Assembly (NCBI GenBank): GCA_005406025.1
Contig: BGZK01000900.1
Location: forward strand, 1-64,000
Length of the DNA: 64,000 bases
Direction: 5' to 3'
Source: Eumeta japonica
Lineage: Eukaryota > Arthropoda > Insecta > Lepidoptera > Psychidae
Shown here: one piece after another, positions 1-13,900 of the stretch
Numbering within the stretch: position 1 is the stretch's first letter
Layout: each line of letters starts with the position of its first letter
Notes under the pieces: model-generated
Seen by the model: only the letters and a program-made list of their open reading frames with translations
Database searches by the model: none
Told to the model about the DNA's origin: nothing
Position numbers and translations under genes: made by a program

Positions 1-270
1 ATTAAACTAATACCACATTGGCTTTTATAGTCCTGATTTAACTTTTAATAACTTTTATGTTCTTATATGCAAAGAATAAAATATATGGGCAAAGTTTTCA
101 TCACCCGAAGAGTGAATGATAACTTAGAAATACAAGATAAATCCATTTTTGTACATCTATATGTGTTTCAACTTTGCACAAACTTTCAGCATTACCCACA
201 TATATTTCTTTTGGTAAAAATTTTTATACATTTTTTCATCCTTTCTAGTATAATGAAGACCCTTACTAAC

Positions 271-3200
271 CTTTTGGTCCACATACGCAATAACAATACT
301 AGTTCCAGTAGAATTAATTGCTAGTGCTGATGGTACACACTTGTATTTAGGGAGTGCAATATAAGGTTCAAACGTTCTCTTAGATGATTTTAACCAAACA
401 CCGATCGCACTGGAAGAATCAGCAGCCACTAAATATGTAGTACCTTTATTTGGCTGCACAGCCACTGCTAAATGTAGAATGCATGAAGATGTTAAGACTG
501 AAATATTAAAAAGAAACATGAGCTAGTTCACCAAGCACATCAGCAAAATGGTTAATTTATCCAAATAATATAGCTGGATACCGTTCTTCAAATATTTACT
601 TAATAAATTTATTTACCCATTCAATGGCCATTTAAGTACAAAGATGTCTAAATAAGTTTTAACATTAAATGGAAATAGCACAGGCTAATTAAAATTATGT
701 TTATTAAATAGAAATATATTTTCTATTTATAAATATAAATATCTTCTAATTATTTTATATTTAAAATAATATGAAGAATTAATTGATTTTATTAAGAAAC
801 TTTATACTTTTTTATTATTTTGCTATATATTTTCTTTATTGGTATTTAAGTATTATGCCATGGAATATAAGCCTTAGTTACAATATTGAGAATAATACAG
901 ATACTTCATTTTTATTCAGCTACACTGATCAAACTTTATGGTATGTATATTTTAGATGTAGCTTACTTATGAATTGGATTAAGTTTGGCATATCTCGATT
1001 ACAGAATTCAATATATTTCTTGACGTTTCAAAAGTAATTATTGTCCCCTAAATTATATTAATTCAATTGCACTATAAAATTAAAATTAAGAAATATTAGA
1101 CATTACACATACAACTAGTAAAAAAATTTATAGGGTGGTACAAATTGTTTTGAAAAAAAAATTTACTCCTCGGCGGCGGTATGGCGGCCATTTGGAAGCG
1201 TCGGAAAAGTATGGCATGGTGATTTCCGTGAGTGGCTACTCAATGATGATTAGCTATGCAAAAATTAGCTTGGTACAAATGGTTGAATTGTTTTTTTTTA
1301 ATTAATGTGTTCTTGTCGGTATGGCTGTGGCTGTAAGTCACACCTGAGAAGTATGGCATTATACTACCGCCTACTTCTATTTTCGACTATCGGAAAAAAA
1401 AAGAATTTTTGTGAAACAAATCGTATGACACTCGTAATTTATCCAACACGTTCGATAACGTCCATGCAACTAGGCAGCTTGTACCAGCGCTATGACCAAC
1501 ATTTTTCCTTTTCGTCAGTAGGTAAAACTTCTGAAAAGTCGCCATAGTGGTACAAATGACCTGGAATTTTGTCACCATCTCCCCATCTATATGCATATTA
1601 GAAATTAACACAACCTTCAAAATATTTTAATAGCTATCCACCTATCATAAATCCAATAAAAATTTTAAAAATCCTTACATTTATTAGTTTCTATAGTTTG
1701 TGATAATTCAGCACCTGATTGTGGATCTAACTGTAAAACATATAAATTACTTTTACTGTACAATATCAGTGTTTGAGCATCTTCAGTGAACACTGCTTGT
1801 TCACAAGATTTCACATTCAAACCATTAATTAAAACTTTTGACAAAGATGCATTCATTTCTTCTTCTTCATCCTGTAACAGAATATGTCAAGGTAATTTAT
1901 AAAGGAACTAAATAACTAAGTAAAATATATTTATGTTACTACTCAGTTATGCAAATCTTTTATACATATATGACAAGAAATAAGAAAATTCTACCAACCA
2001 ATTCCAATTTTAATATTCGTAGATCTGTATCTGTGGAATACATTATATACTGGCCATCTGGTGACATTTCACAGTATTTCATTTGTTTATTACCCTTAGT
2101 ATGTATTGATGCTATCTTCGACGGTTTCTCAGCTAATTCCAAAGTTTGTATTCCTTTGCTTTTGTGTATATTAGCTGCGTTAATGACCGAATCTCGTTCT
2201 ATGTTACTTTCAGTCTCCTTTTTCGGCTGACCTGCCCTATACTTTTTATTTATGTTGTGAACCACTAATTTTCCATTTGGTTTAGTCGCATATTTTCCTA
2301 ATTTCCATATATCTATATGGTTGATGTACCTAAATATGAAGCAGTAAAATTAATAATCCATATCTTTGTGGCAAACAATTTAAAAATTATAAAGTTGGAA
2401 ACCTCATCAATAAAAGCTTCTTTGAAGGACAAACTGATGATCTTGGCATTGGAAGCATCGGCGGAATCCTCATTACCCATTTAGGAGGATAGCTTGAAAA
2501 TGTTAAATAACCGTCTGCACCCGCTGATAAAAGTTTTTCTCCTTGAAGAACTAAAGCTCTGAAATGGTTAATAATGATAAACTTAATATATTTAACATTT
2601 CAAACCTTAAAAGGGAAAACAGCACTCGTATAGAATCACTTTATTACTTATCCGTCTGTTTGTCCACCAAGACAATTCTTGTTCAGGAATTGCTTAAGGG
2701 AACAAGTTATGACTAATATAAGATATTATAGTATACGGTATCATAGTCTGAGCTGTCTTAGGTTATGCAAAGGCCCATGTTCGAGTTTGGGACACTTGTT
2801 AAACCAAATAAAACATGTATAAAAACATTAAAATGTAATTTTATGTGCAAATCAAATGATGAAGATAATATTTCGAAGTCCTCATCAAGTCGGAGCCCTG
2901 GGCCTGTAGCTCATGTGCCATTATAGAAAAGATAAAACTGATTGTAATCGTGGATACATCAAGTTTGAATTTAAAGCAGTAGAAATTTATGGCATATCAA
3001 ACATATATCCATATTGATGGATTTGATTTGGAATCTTGCAATTTTAGCTTACGTTAGGGTTTCTTAGCATAAGCAAGAGATAAAGTGTAAAAATGCTATT
3101 TGTACTTTATTTTTAGATTTCATTAGACTTTTATTAATGAAAGATTTAATATTGTGTAAAATCAGATCACTACTTTTCTATACTGAGTGAGATATCAATT

Positions 3201-5107
3201 CAAACATTATCAATCTTTATACCCTATACTCCATTGATTATAAAGAATATATGTAGATGATTTTATAGCTTTTAAAGAAATGAGTTACATAATGGGAAGA
3301 AAAGGGAATGGACAAGCAGAGTACTGAAGTGTGTTAAAGGCAGGACCTAACTCCTAATACGTTTATGAGTCCAGCTTGCACTTGGCCAATTTATGTACCG
3401 TAATAGAGGAGTTTTAAGAGAAATGTATATATTCTCATACCTGATGTCATGTTCATGAATGTGCCTCTGTATGTTTTTCACCCACTGAGCATTTTGAGTC
3501 TTATTGTTGACATCCACCTTGACAAAATTAACAATAACGGGATCTACACCACTACAATAAACACTCTTCTCGTCATCAGATACGGCTATAGCTAATATGT
3601 CTGCTTTGTGCACAGTGAAAGTTTCTATCTGCAATTACACCATTAATTAATAAATAAACATGTTATTATTATTTATTTTCAAAACTTGCATTATTCCAAT
3701 CATATTATTTAAATCTTAAAACCATATATGTAGATTGTGTAAAGCATTACTTGTTCCCCCATGGTACTATCCCAAAAAGTCAGCCTTCCTAGATTGTCTC
3801 CTGATATTATCGTATTATCTGATAATACACCTAAACACCAAATTATAGTCTCTTTGCCTCGTCGGCTGGCAGATATTCTTGCAGTTGCATGTCCAGTTTC
3901 TACATTCCAAACTCTTATGGTATTAATTGAACCTGAAATAGTACAATTGTTTCATACATCATTCAATAACATAAATTTATTCAATTAATATCAATTTTAG
4001 TAACTATTATCTAATAAAAAAAAAATGGTATAAACCTATTTGTCTTTAAAGTTTATATATAATTATAACTTTTCTATATTTACACAAGCCTTATGAAAAC
4101 AATTAAAAGCAGACATGATATTATATAACCCATTTCATAATAGAAAATTGATATAGCTAAGCAATGATGAAATTTATATGTCAAAAGTGTTATTTCATTT
4201 AGGAAATTTAATATCATTTATTTTTCCAAATACATGTGCTAATAATTAAGTCATGTCAGTACATCACATAAGAATATATTATTTATAAGATACATATACA
4301 TGAGATGGCTTTTAGCTATTTTTGTAACTTTCCATTTTTCAACAATATGTAGAATTCCTATTTCACACACATCTCCATTCACTCTTTAACTTTATATAAT
4401 ACAGTCAAAATAGAACTTCTTACCAAAACTCCATTGTAGAATAAGAAAATTTTGCATAAAAAAAAAGAAACTATAATTCAATGCAACATAATCAGAAATT
4501 GTTAAGAACAAAAACAATCTGATATTTAATCAAAAATACTGATATAGGTATACCTGTAACTAAAATATTCCCTGTATTATCAAACTTGCAGCACATGATT
4601 CTTCCCTCTTGTTTATCAAATAATTTTTCATAAACAAGTTCATTGTTACTAACTGAGAACAAGTTAATGTATCCTTGTTCTGTACCAACAGCAACAGTTG
4701 TCGAGAATGGATTTACATCAAGACACCATGCAGCGTAACCAGTTAATGCTACAGATGTTTTTAAAGACAATTCTTCTAAATCCCATTCCAAAAGTGCTCC
4801 TCCAAGTCCAGTAGAAAATAATCTGTTGGAAGCCCAACCTAATGCTTCTATTGATCCATTTTCTACACCGGGAATACTTTTTAAAAGAAATGGAGCATGG
4901 TTCAAATCCCATACCTCAATAGAAGCATCTTCTCTAAAAATTCTCAACGGGTAAATAAAGCTTTAAAAAACATAATCGCACTTAAATATAATTAATAAAT
5001 AACTACCTGGATAACGCTAAATGTTTCTGTTTTTTATTGTAACACACGCAATTAATAGAGCGTGGTTTCGGATTATAATAACGCACTTTGTGTACTTTGG
5101 TTGCCAT
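271..5107 (-). CDS. UTP4: UTP4/Cirhin WD40 protein of the small-subunit processome (C-terminus outside window)
   Basis: UTP4 (Cirhin) is a WD40-repeat protein of the t-UTP subcomplex, which acts in the nucleolus on pre-18S rRNA transcription and processing. Coding exons read on the minus strand are 5007-5107, 4554-4942, 3751-3932, 3441-3628, 2403-2558, 1999-2329, 1679-1871 and 271-497. All junctions are GT-AG and the frame stays open for 589 residues. The start is the ATG at 5107 (MATKVHKVRYYNPKP), which matches the family's N-terminus. WD-type pieces follow in order: SIEVWDLNHAPFLLKSIPG, then AWCLDVNPFSTTVAVGTEQG, INTIRVWNVETGHATARISA, HKADILAIAVSDDEKSVYCSG, MKYCEMSPDGQYIMYSTDTD and SALAINSTGTSIVIAYVDQK. 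An acidic/Lys-rich insert lies near exon 6. Human Cirhin is about 686 residues, so roughly 100 residues lie beyond the left edge, after the GTTAGT donor at 270. The gene is divergent from SNRK. Identity rests on family recognition along the whole length; exon limits are my inference from splice sites and frame. Confidence 0.93.
498..1678. other. UTP4 intron 7 with three direct copies of a TGGTACAAAT motif
   Basis: No coding sequence is supported here. Between about 1130 and 1560 there is a GC-richer patch, with 'gcggcggtatggcggcc' near 1175. It holds three same-orientation copies of TGGTACAAAT at about 1136, 1270 and 1549. Short open frames on both strands overlap each other and show no family resemblance. 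It may be a degenerate transposon fragment. Confidence 0.4.
2640..2910. repeat. Possible SINE-like fragment in UTP4 intron 4
   Basis: This part of the 3.4-2.6 kb intron contains 'gcccatgttcgagtttggg' near 2773, which resembles a polymerase III B box in a tRNA-derived SINE. A GC-richer stretch, 'tcggagccctgggcctgt', follows near 2890. No target duplication or tail was found, so this is only a weak suggestion. Confidence 0.25.
3340..3405. repeat. Tail of a dispersed lepidopteran repeat
   Basis: The stretch 'gagtccagcttgcacttgg' near 3367 matches the 3' tail motif (gagtccgactcgcacttggcc) of a repeat common in moth and butterfly genomes. A longer copy of the same family ends near 52190 in this window. 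The fragment lies directly downstream of the donor of UTP4 exon 4. Confidence 0.45.
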
Positions 5108-5620
5108 ATTTTCAAGATATGTAACATGAAATTATTATAATGTTTCTATAATACGAGTTTAAAAACACAAACGTCAAAAACACGTGCATCGCTTGTGTTC
5201 ATAGATAGAGTACAATTTAATGTCAATCATATTGTCAAATCACTGTAATCGCTATATTTATTCTGTTCTGTGGCTCAAGATCATTATCTTGATAAAATTG
5301 TTAATCATATCCTTTGATCATTCGTTGATCATACGAATTTCAATTAATGCATGAAATTATCCATCCATCCATCAAAAATCAAGATCAATTCTATCCTCTT
5401 TTTACACTTAAGCCGTTCCTCGACCTTAACCGAAAGTAGACAACAGTTAGCAACGTGCAAAATCAAAATTTTTATATAGAAATAGCGCTAGTGTTAGCTA
5501 TGTAACCATATTAATGACAGTCGTTTGTTCGAATTCAGTTAATTTGGATTGGTTCGTCGTTGTGATCAGTCGCCTTTGATCCAGTCCTCTGGACCGCGCT
5601 TAGTATAGTGTGTAATTCAG
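5108..5620. promoter_or_regulatory. Probable divergent promoter of UTP4 and SNRK
   Basis: The UTP4 start codon (minus, 5107) and the likely SNRK leader (plus, about 5.55 kb onward) face away from each other across this interval. A perfect CACGTG E-box lies at 5181-5186, 74 bases upstream of the UTP4 ATG. Initiator-like TCAGTGT and CAGTG motifs near 5615-5630 fit transcription starts toward SNRK. No TATA box is convincing. The start sites are inferred; RNA evidence would be needed to fix them. Confidence 0.5.
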
Positions 5621-6310
5621 TGTGCAGTGTTTAAGCAACGTGCGTTCGTCTCGTGTGTTCACTTCGGCTTACTATGCCGTCTGCACGCCCAGTCTTCGTC
5701 CGATTTCTGTGCCTAGGGTACGCTCCCTCAGAGTCACGCTTCCAATATCATTAACTCGTATGTTTTACACACATAAACGGTTCGTCACTGACTACGTGAG
5801 AGCGACTCGCATTTGTTAAACCAGCAGCGATCTTAAGGGGAGGATAAACGCTCGAGCGTTGATGGTCAGCGGTCGCTCTTTCTTATCGGTGTCCGATCCA
5901 ATTCTGATTTAATATCATTAATGTTACGTTACGTGTATTCTTAACGATTAAAAGTCATTCTTAAAATTTAAATTCAGTGATTTTAGGGCTTACAGCCCTT
6001 GACAGGAACCAATAATTTTTAACCGCCTTTCGCGGTTTTGTTGTCCAGTCCAATTACACGCTTATAAGCGTCGTCTGTAATTTAATTTATTACTCATTGT
6101 AATAAATATTTATTCAGTACTGTGCCTCTTCCCGGGGCGCCCTTTTCATCTATAACGCCGTAATGGTAAACTGGAAAGATTTCAAATGACATTTCACATA
6201 GTTGGCACCCCCATTGTGCTTTCTGACCGCTTTAGGATAAAGCTGTAAAAGCATTTCCCCGTCGCAAGGGGAGGATTACAGAAACAACGCTTATACTTGA
6301 CGTAAGTACT
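5621..6310. other. CpG-richer leader or LTR-like remnant upstream of SNRK
   Basis: This stretch is less AT-rich than its surroundings. It may contain the untranslated first exon of SNRK. It also has features that recall a decayed LTR retroelement: two near-identical purine tracts (aggggaggat) at about 5837 and 6279, an AATAAA near 6110 followed by 'ttcccggggcgccc' near 6128, and 'ttggcacccccattgtg' near 6200 that could be read as a primer-binding site. No gag or pol sequence is present. Both readings are tentative. Confidence 0.3.
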
Positions 6311-7974
6311 ATTAAATTAAAATATTTAAAATACCTGAGTAAACTGAAAATACAGAAACAATATTAGGGATTTAAAAAAAATCACCCAATTAAATATGAC
6401 AAATGCTTATTGTCGGAGGCATACGAGCAAAAGTATTAACAAGTAAAAAAAACCAAACTTGATGCCTCCGATTACAAATATTTATTATATTTCATTGGAT
6501 GCTTATTTGTATAATGTTTCCATTTTTTCAGTTCATTTTCTCCCAGTCAAGTTTTTTAAAATTTTTACTTATTTTTTATTTACTACTTTTAGTTTTGTTT
6601 TAATAATAAACTAACATTGCTTTCTAGTCATTTGTAATGTCAACGTCGTATCTTATTGCAATAATCGTGATACCTACATTTATTTTATGGATGTATTGAT
6701 CTTAAATAACATTAATTAATTTTGAGTTTAAATTATGTAATTTTTAAATAAAGGCTATTGCTCTAAAATGGTTTAAGAAATATCACCTTGCTTTTGAAAT
6801 AGTTAGTCTTTGACATGTGATATTAATTAAAATATGAATTTTTTATGTCACTACTGCCATTTTGTATTTTATGGCCGTCATTCTGATTTTATGATTACTG
6901 ATTACTTTTCACGTTAATAAGATTGTTATAAAACATTTACCACACTTTTTTATAAGTTTTCAGAATGTAAGTGAACATGATTGGTAAACAAATTTAAATC
7001 GTTATAACAGTCATTTCTAATGAAAAATTCGGTGCCAATTTAAATATTCTTTTATCCTTTTTAATCGCACTTTAGTATATTTAATATGTAGAATATTTAC
7101 TAAAACTCTTACAAATCATCAACAATTATATACTGCAAATTAACAATTTTATGTCTAATATGATAATTTAAATTAATTTCACATGATACTGCAAATCTTT
7201 GACTATCAAATTTTATATTTATTTTAATATTCTTTTAGCTCGATAATCTGATCAAATGTAGTTTTGAAATAGTTTTTTTTTTACAAAATTTTTCAATCTT
7301 AGGTCATTCAAAAGTTCGGAATATACCTATATTTGTTACAATTTTCGTTCTTGAAGTTGTATACACTGAGCAGCTGTCAAAAGCTCAGAGTGGGAGTGAA
7401 TGTATCTGTGAGAATATTGAAATGGTGTAGTTGTGTATTTTATCGGAGTTAATTAAAAGAAGACAATTAGTATTTTTAATTAAAATGATAGATTTTCTTT
7501 AACTTTCAGAGTATCAAGTTTATTTTTAAGTATTATTTTAATATATCATTCGGTAATATGACATTGCTCTTCTTGTCATTATTACTCTTGTCGCTGTTCT
7601 AAATCGCTATTGGGTTTTGTAATTGATTTTTCATTTATCACAATTGGTGAGTGCTTCATAACAAGAACATAATATATTTACTATTATAATGAATGTGTCT
7701 ATGCATTTTTTTAAGTAAAAATACTATATAGCTATCCCATAATGCAATAGACTCAGTAAATGATTTCCTGTAGGACCCGCCTTAATTATTTAGGTCACAT
7801 AAAAACATATCAATAGATAATAAAAACATTACTTTTGGAATAGAATCCATACATTTATATAAAAGTATAGATAATAAATTATTATGGTGAAACAACTACA
7901 AATTATTTTGTTTATTTTGATTAATTAATAATATTAGTTTTTATTTTGATATTGTATCATTGTACTATTTTCAG
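6311..7974. other. AT-rich intron or intergenic DNA before the SNRK start exon
   Basis: No protein homology is visible. A short inverted pair (tcggaggcat at about 6413 and atgcctccga at about 6460) is the only local structure noted. The stretch ends in a good acceptor (ctattttcag, 7965-7974), so at least part of it is the intron between a non-coding leader exon and the SNRK start exon. Confidence 0.5.
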
Positions 7975-7980
7975 AGTGCC

Positions 7981-10900
7981 ATGAATTGCAGTGGGAGCAT
8001 AACAAGTGGGAGCTTAGCAGGAAATGCCTATGATGCTAAAATTGCTGGTCTTTATGATTTGTTAGATACACTTGGATCAGGTCATTTTGCAGTTGTGAAA
8101 CTAGCTAGACATGTATTTACAGGCGAAAAAGTAGCTGTCAAAGTTATAGACAAAAGTAAATTAGATGATGTTTCTAAATCACATTTATTCCAAGAGGTAC
8201 TTCATTTTGAATTTTTTATAGCAATATTGTACACATAGTCACAGTTGTGAGAATTTTTAGTTTTGTATTTTAGTATTCTAAAATATGGAATACTAGAAAA
8301 ATTATACATTAAAGAAAAATAATTCTTATAAGATTCTTCATTCATGTTTTGTTTATGTATTTTATTTTTTATTACTTTGTGAAAAATGGTTATTATTGGG
8401 TTGACAAGAAAATCATATGGAAATATTACGACAGCTTCACATGCTTTTGCTCCACCAATTCTGTTTGTGACAAGCAGAGAGATAGGAGCAATTCTCAGCA
8501 TACACAATACAATGGAGCTTTTTATCCGCTCAACCCAACATTGGTTTAATAAATTTAAAAAGAACAATCATGATTGTCCTTGACAGTTCAGGAAGCATTA
8601 CAGATAGATGTCAAAATATTGAAGAATTTGGTTGAAGAAAATCAATTGCTAACTATACATTTTGCAGAACATATTGATTGCTCTATCACTGCTATAGGAA
8701 ATCATCTTAAGGAATTAAATAATTCCTGAAAATTTGGCTCCATGAGTTATCACCTATTCAACTTCAGGGTTGACCTATACATGCTATTATAAACTTTCCG
8801 TCAAACCTATTAATAGTTCTGCAACCTATTACTGGCAACAAAAAGTGGATAACCTATGTTAATTACATATGTAAATGCGAATCGCTTGGAGTCAAAGAGA
8901 AGGGCATAACTATTATGCCTAAATTGGATTTACATTGAGAAAAGATTATTGTTTTAAACTATAATTAAATAAATAAATATTCCCTTCATTAAAGGCAAAG
9001 ACATTTCTTGCCAACCCAATATTTTTCTCATATTATTTTTTCTATATACGCTTTAACAAATATGGTTACTACAAATATAATTATCTATAAAATATAATGT
9101 CGTCAACTGTTATTACTTAAAGTTTTGATTCAACAAAGAAAAAAAAGCAAAAGCCTTTTAATCGTGTTTTGTGTTTTTGTCTTGTTTTATTATTATTAGC
9201 ATTGTTTACAAATTGTAAATGACAGCCTTAGAGCTTTAGCATAAATATTGCAAAATTATATATGTAAATAAAATATTAGCTAAACCTTTGTTGTGTGTTT
9301 ATCACCAAAAACTACTGGATGGGTCTAATGAACCAAAAAAACTAATAACGATACTTCTTTAAGTTTCAATGAAAATTACTAAGAACCCTAAGAATCATTA
9401 ATAAAAGATAACCAGTTTTAACCATGTTTAACCAATTTTATTAATATTTCTGATGATGAACGAAACTGGATAAAAGGATGCATCATTAAAGATCCATGGA
9501 CTTTGGGTGTTGTTAGAATTTTAAAAACCCTTATAGTTTGTTAAGAACCCTTGTAGTAATTTCACTGAAATTTTCACAACTTCTTATTAGCACTATTAGA
9601 GAAAGGCTATTGGCCTATCCACTTTCAGAAAAGTATAAGTTGACCAGTCTTTTGATAATTATTATTTAATCAGAAGTTATAAAAAGACTCTTCAACTTAT
9701 ATTTGAATTGATTATGAATAAATAAACTAATTGAAATGGGATGCTTAGCATTCGAAAGGGCTTTACTAACTTGTTCTTCAATAAATAATCAAAAAAATTA
9801 AAAACCCAACTGCAAAATGTCAACAGATAAGCAACACACTAAAAAGACCGAAACAAGATTGAGAAAACAAACTACTAAAACCTAATACACTCTACTTTGG
9901 TTTAAGAGACTACATTATGAACTGAAAGCCTAAGTTAAATAATTTACATCATGTTTGGTAGCAGGAGGGACCCATTAATTTTATGATTTGTAAATCAGGC
10001 AAAATGTAGAATTGATTGATAAGTAAGTACAATTAATAGCATGTCAAACAGAACACAAATGAAAATATTAATTGACGTAAGCGGTTCAATTGACTATACC
10101 GGGTATAAAAAATGCATAATACAATATTCAACATACACTTCGCCGATTTAAAGCCAAAATATGACCATTGTTTACAAATGCATTGTTTACAAATTTATTC
10201 GAATGATTGAATTAAAATAGTGTTCCTGATTAAATTTAAATACATGACATATGTATATTTTTGTAATCTACTTTTATTTCCCTTTATTTTGATACCCTAC
10301 TCGAAAGATTTGGTTAAAAAAAATTTTGACTACTTACATGTTGGGAGCAAAATACCATTTTTTTTTTTAAATACCTATCTAAGGTTACTTGGGTTTTTGC
10401 AAAAAATCTAACGGTACCTTAATTGTCGAAATCCATCCAGCCGTTTGGAATATACATGGCAATGAAAAAATTTACAAACACACACAAGATAAGTGAAAAA
10501 ATAATACCCGTCCTTGGCAGTCGGTTAAAAAGTGACATCAATTAGCCGGAATTTTTGACTAACGAAATGATTTATTCCAAAATCTAATCTGTTCTATTCC
10601 TCAAAAGGACTATGTTATATTGTTTTGTTGGATCATTTATTCGAAATATGGAAACAAAAACATTAAGAAAGATGTTTTTGAAATATACATTGTTTTTAAG
10701 TCCATCAATGCTCCCATTTATTAATATCACTATGTACGATGTAGATAATTGGTAAGAAAATTGCATTTTTTAAAGTGGCAACAGTTAAAGTCAATAATTA
10801 TTTCGAAATTGAAAATTTCCTCATTACATGTGATAATTTTAGCAAAGTATCTGGATAACGGTTAGATTTACAAATGCAAATGGTTTCTCAAAGATATCTT

Positions 10901-13900
10901 CAGAGTGAATCAACTGAGATTAATACTAAAAATGAATTGAATAAACTTATTTATTAAATTCAATTATTCCTTTTACAAATAATTTTTAACAAACAGCACA
11001 ATAAATCCAAATGGATTTATATATAGACTAGCTATGTTGTTTTTGCTAAATTTAAATGAATATATTGGATTTCTTAATTTATCAATGTAAATTAGCAACC
11101 AGTAGTAACTATGTGACAATCAAAAATTAAAATGTAAATTAAAGTAACTCTAGTTTCACTTGTGTGATTCGCTATTTTTTTTAAATAATTTTATTTATAT
11201 ATATATGTATATTTTGAACTTATAATTAATATTTAACTCCCAACCACATTTGTCTATACAAAATAAACAAATGACCTCTGGCATAAATAAAACTAGTCTG
11301 AAAACTATCGCCGAAAAATATATGAAATCTTAAAAAGGCACAATTCAATTCAAGACATTTTTGATGATAATTTAACTATAAAAATCCATATTATCATAGA
11401 GATATGCCGGAGACAAAATATTCATATTGTTGTAATTATATATTTATAATGAATAAGAATATTATAACATTACGATTACATCACAGGTAAATAACACAAT
11501 CTTTATTGTTTCAGGTTCGCTGTATGAAACTAGTTCAACATCCAAATGTGGTCAGACTCTATGAAGTGATCGATACACAAACAAAACTTTACTTAATTTT
11601 AGAGCTGGGCGATGGAGGTGATCTTTATGATTACATTATGAGGCATGAATCAGGGCTTTCTGAATCTCTTGCTCGTGATTATTTTCGTCAAATTGTTCGT
11701 GCGATATCTTACTGTCACAGGTGAATTGTATGACACTGATATTTGATGTGTGTATTACCTTGCTTGGATATTAAGTTTATTAATTTTCTTTTCAGGTTAC
11801 ATGTTGTACATCGAGATCTGAAACCAGAGAATGTAGTTTTCTTTGAAAGATTAGGTGTAGTGAAATTGACTGATTTTGGGTTTAGCAATAAATTTTGTCC
11901 AGGCCAAAAGCTGGAGACGTCTTGTGGATCGTTAGCTTATTCTGCACCAGAAATCCTTTTGGGTGACTCATATGATGCACCTGCAGTAGATGTATGGTCA
12001 TTGGGTGTCATTTTGTATATGTTGGTCTGTGGCCAAGCTCCTTTTCAAGAAGCCAACGATAGTGAGACATTAACAATGATCATGGACTGTAAATATACTA
12101 TTCCTGTTCATGTATCAAAAGCATGTAGAAGGTGAACATTTTTGCTTGCTTTTAAAATGGTCATGGGTTTTATATCTTTATATTGATAATATAGTTTATT
12201 TTTTTCAGGCTTATTGGAAGGATGCTTGTCAGAGAACCTGAAAAACGAGCTACATTAGCTGAAATAGCAACAGATCCTTGGGTGACACCAGGTGAAGTAG
12301 TTACAATAGAAGACTTTGATACACCTCTAGTAGCCAAAGAAACACTTTCAGAAGATGACCGTTCCATGATAATTCAGAGAATGGTGAATGGTGCTATTGC
12401 TACCAAAGAACAAATTTTGGATGCACTAGAAAAGAATGAATATAACCACATAACAGCAACATACTATTTATTAGCAGAACGAAAATTAAGGTCTAAAAGG
12501 TAAATCTTATATCTAATGCATAAAGAAGGTTCTTTTGTTTTATAAAGAGTATAATATTATCAATTGAGTTAAGATTTTACAGAACAAAGCTTTATTTCCT
12601 AAATTATATTTAAATCTTAACAGGAAAGCCTAAAGTGAATCTTAACTAACAAAATAGACAAATAGTTGAACTAGTAAGTTTTTCAATATTATAATGACTA
12701 TGAAGGAAAATTATTACATCAAGTAAATAGAAATTTGTATCTCTTTATAGCAATTATATTTTTTAAGTTTAGTTGTACCATGATTTTGAAGAATGACAAA
12801 TAGACATAACAAATAATAATTTGAAATAACATTGAAACAGACAAGAAGCAAATATGGCAACGCGTCGACCAGAAGTGTTGAGCGTGATGCGCGTTACTTC
12901 TGCGCGCCCAAGCGGTGGCTCAGGTGGTGGCGGTGCGGGTACGGGTACACATTTGCTGCAGCCACCTGCACCACTAGGTGTACCGCGAACACCACTAGAT
13001 GTGCCTCCTGTAAGAAATTTAGCATTAATATTTTAATATATTTGTAACTCCATGTAGGTAGACCACAATATATATTTTATGTTTAAATAAATGTGTTAAT
13101 TTGATATATAATATAATAAAAAATATTGTTATATAATAATAATACATTTAGATACCTGGAACCTAATTTGTTTGCATATTATAAAAACTAATTTTCCTAT
13201 TTATACACATTGAGATTTAATTTGTGTCTTTAGAAGACAAATGTATAAATCCAAAAAAAAAGTTCTTATTTTAAATAATAAGGTAACTATTTGCGTAGAG
13301 ATCACGTAAATGCAGTATTGTGCGAGAGGAAGAGGACGACGAGGAAGCTGCAGCGGGTAGTGGCGGGGGCGCAAGACGTGGCTCGCGCTCTGAGGGGAGG
13401 TTGCATGTGGCAGCACGGCGTGAGCAGCGGTCTGCTCAACTAGCCGACAACCTTACTAAGGTTAATTTCTACCCATTTTTATATATGTAAATTTAATAAT
13501 ACATTACAATTATTGGAACAAAGTTGCTTAATACGGCTTGAGGGAGGTGTCAATTGACAAAAATCGTTATGTAAGGAAAATGCGTTATGCCCTCATTTTA
13601 CTCTCAGCGACTCTCCTTCTCTCTTTATCTCTAACAGTCACTAATTAAGATAAGTATGGCGGCAACCACGCGTGGGGCAGCACTAATTTCGTTTTTCAAC
13701 ATTTTGATAAAAATATCATTCTATTATTATATCAATTTGTTTATCTCTTAAAAGGTATGCTTCTCAAATTCATCACCGGCGACGGTCCCGCCTTTTAATT
13801 TTTATATCTTTTTGAAATATTGGTAAAGTTTTCCAACTTTTTTTGAAAGAACATCTTTGATGAAAAATATCTACATTAAAAGATATAAACAATTAAATCA

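Noticed and set aside
1..270. Last UTP4 exon within the first 270 bases
   Set aside because: No acceptor followed by the expected C-terminal UTP4 sequence was found on the minus strand; the exon is probably outside the window.
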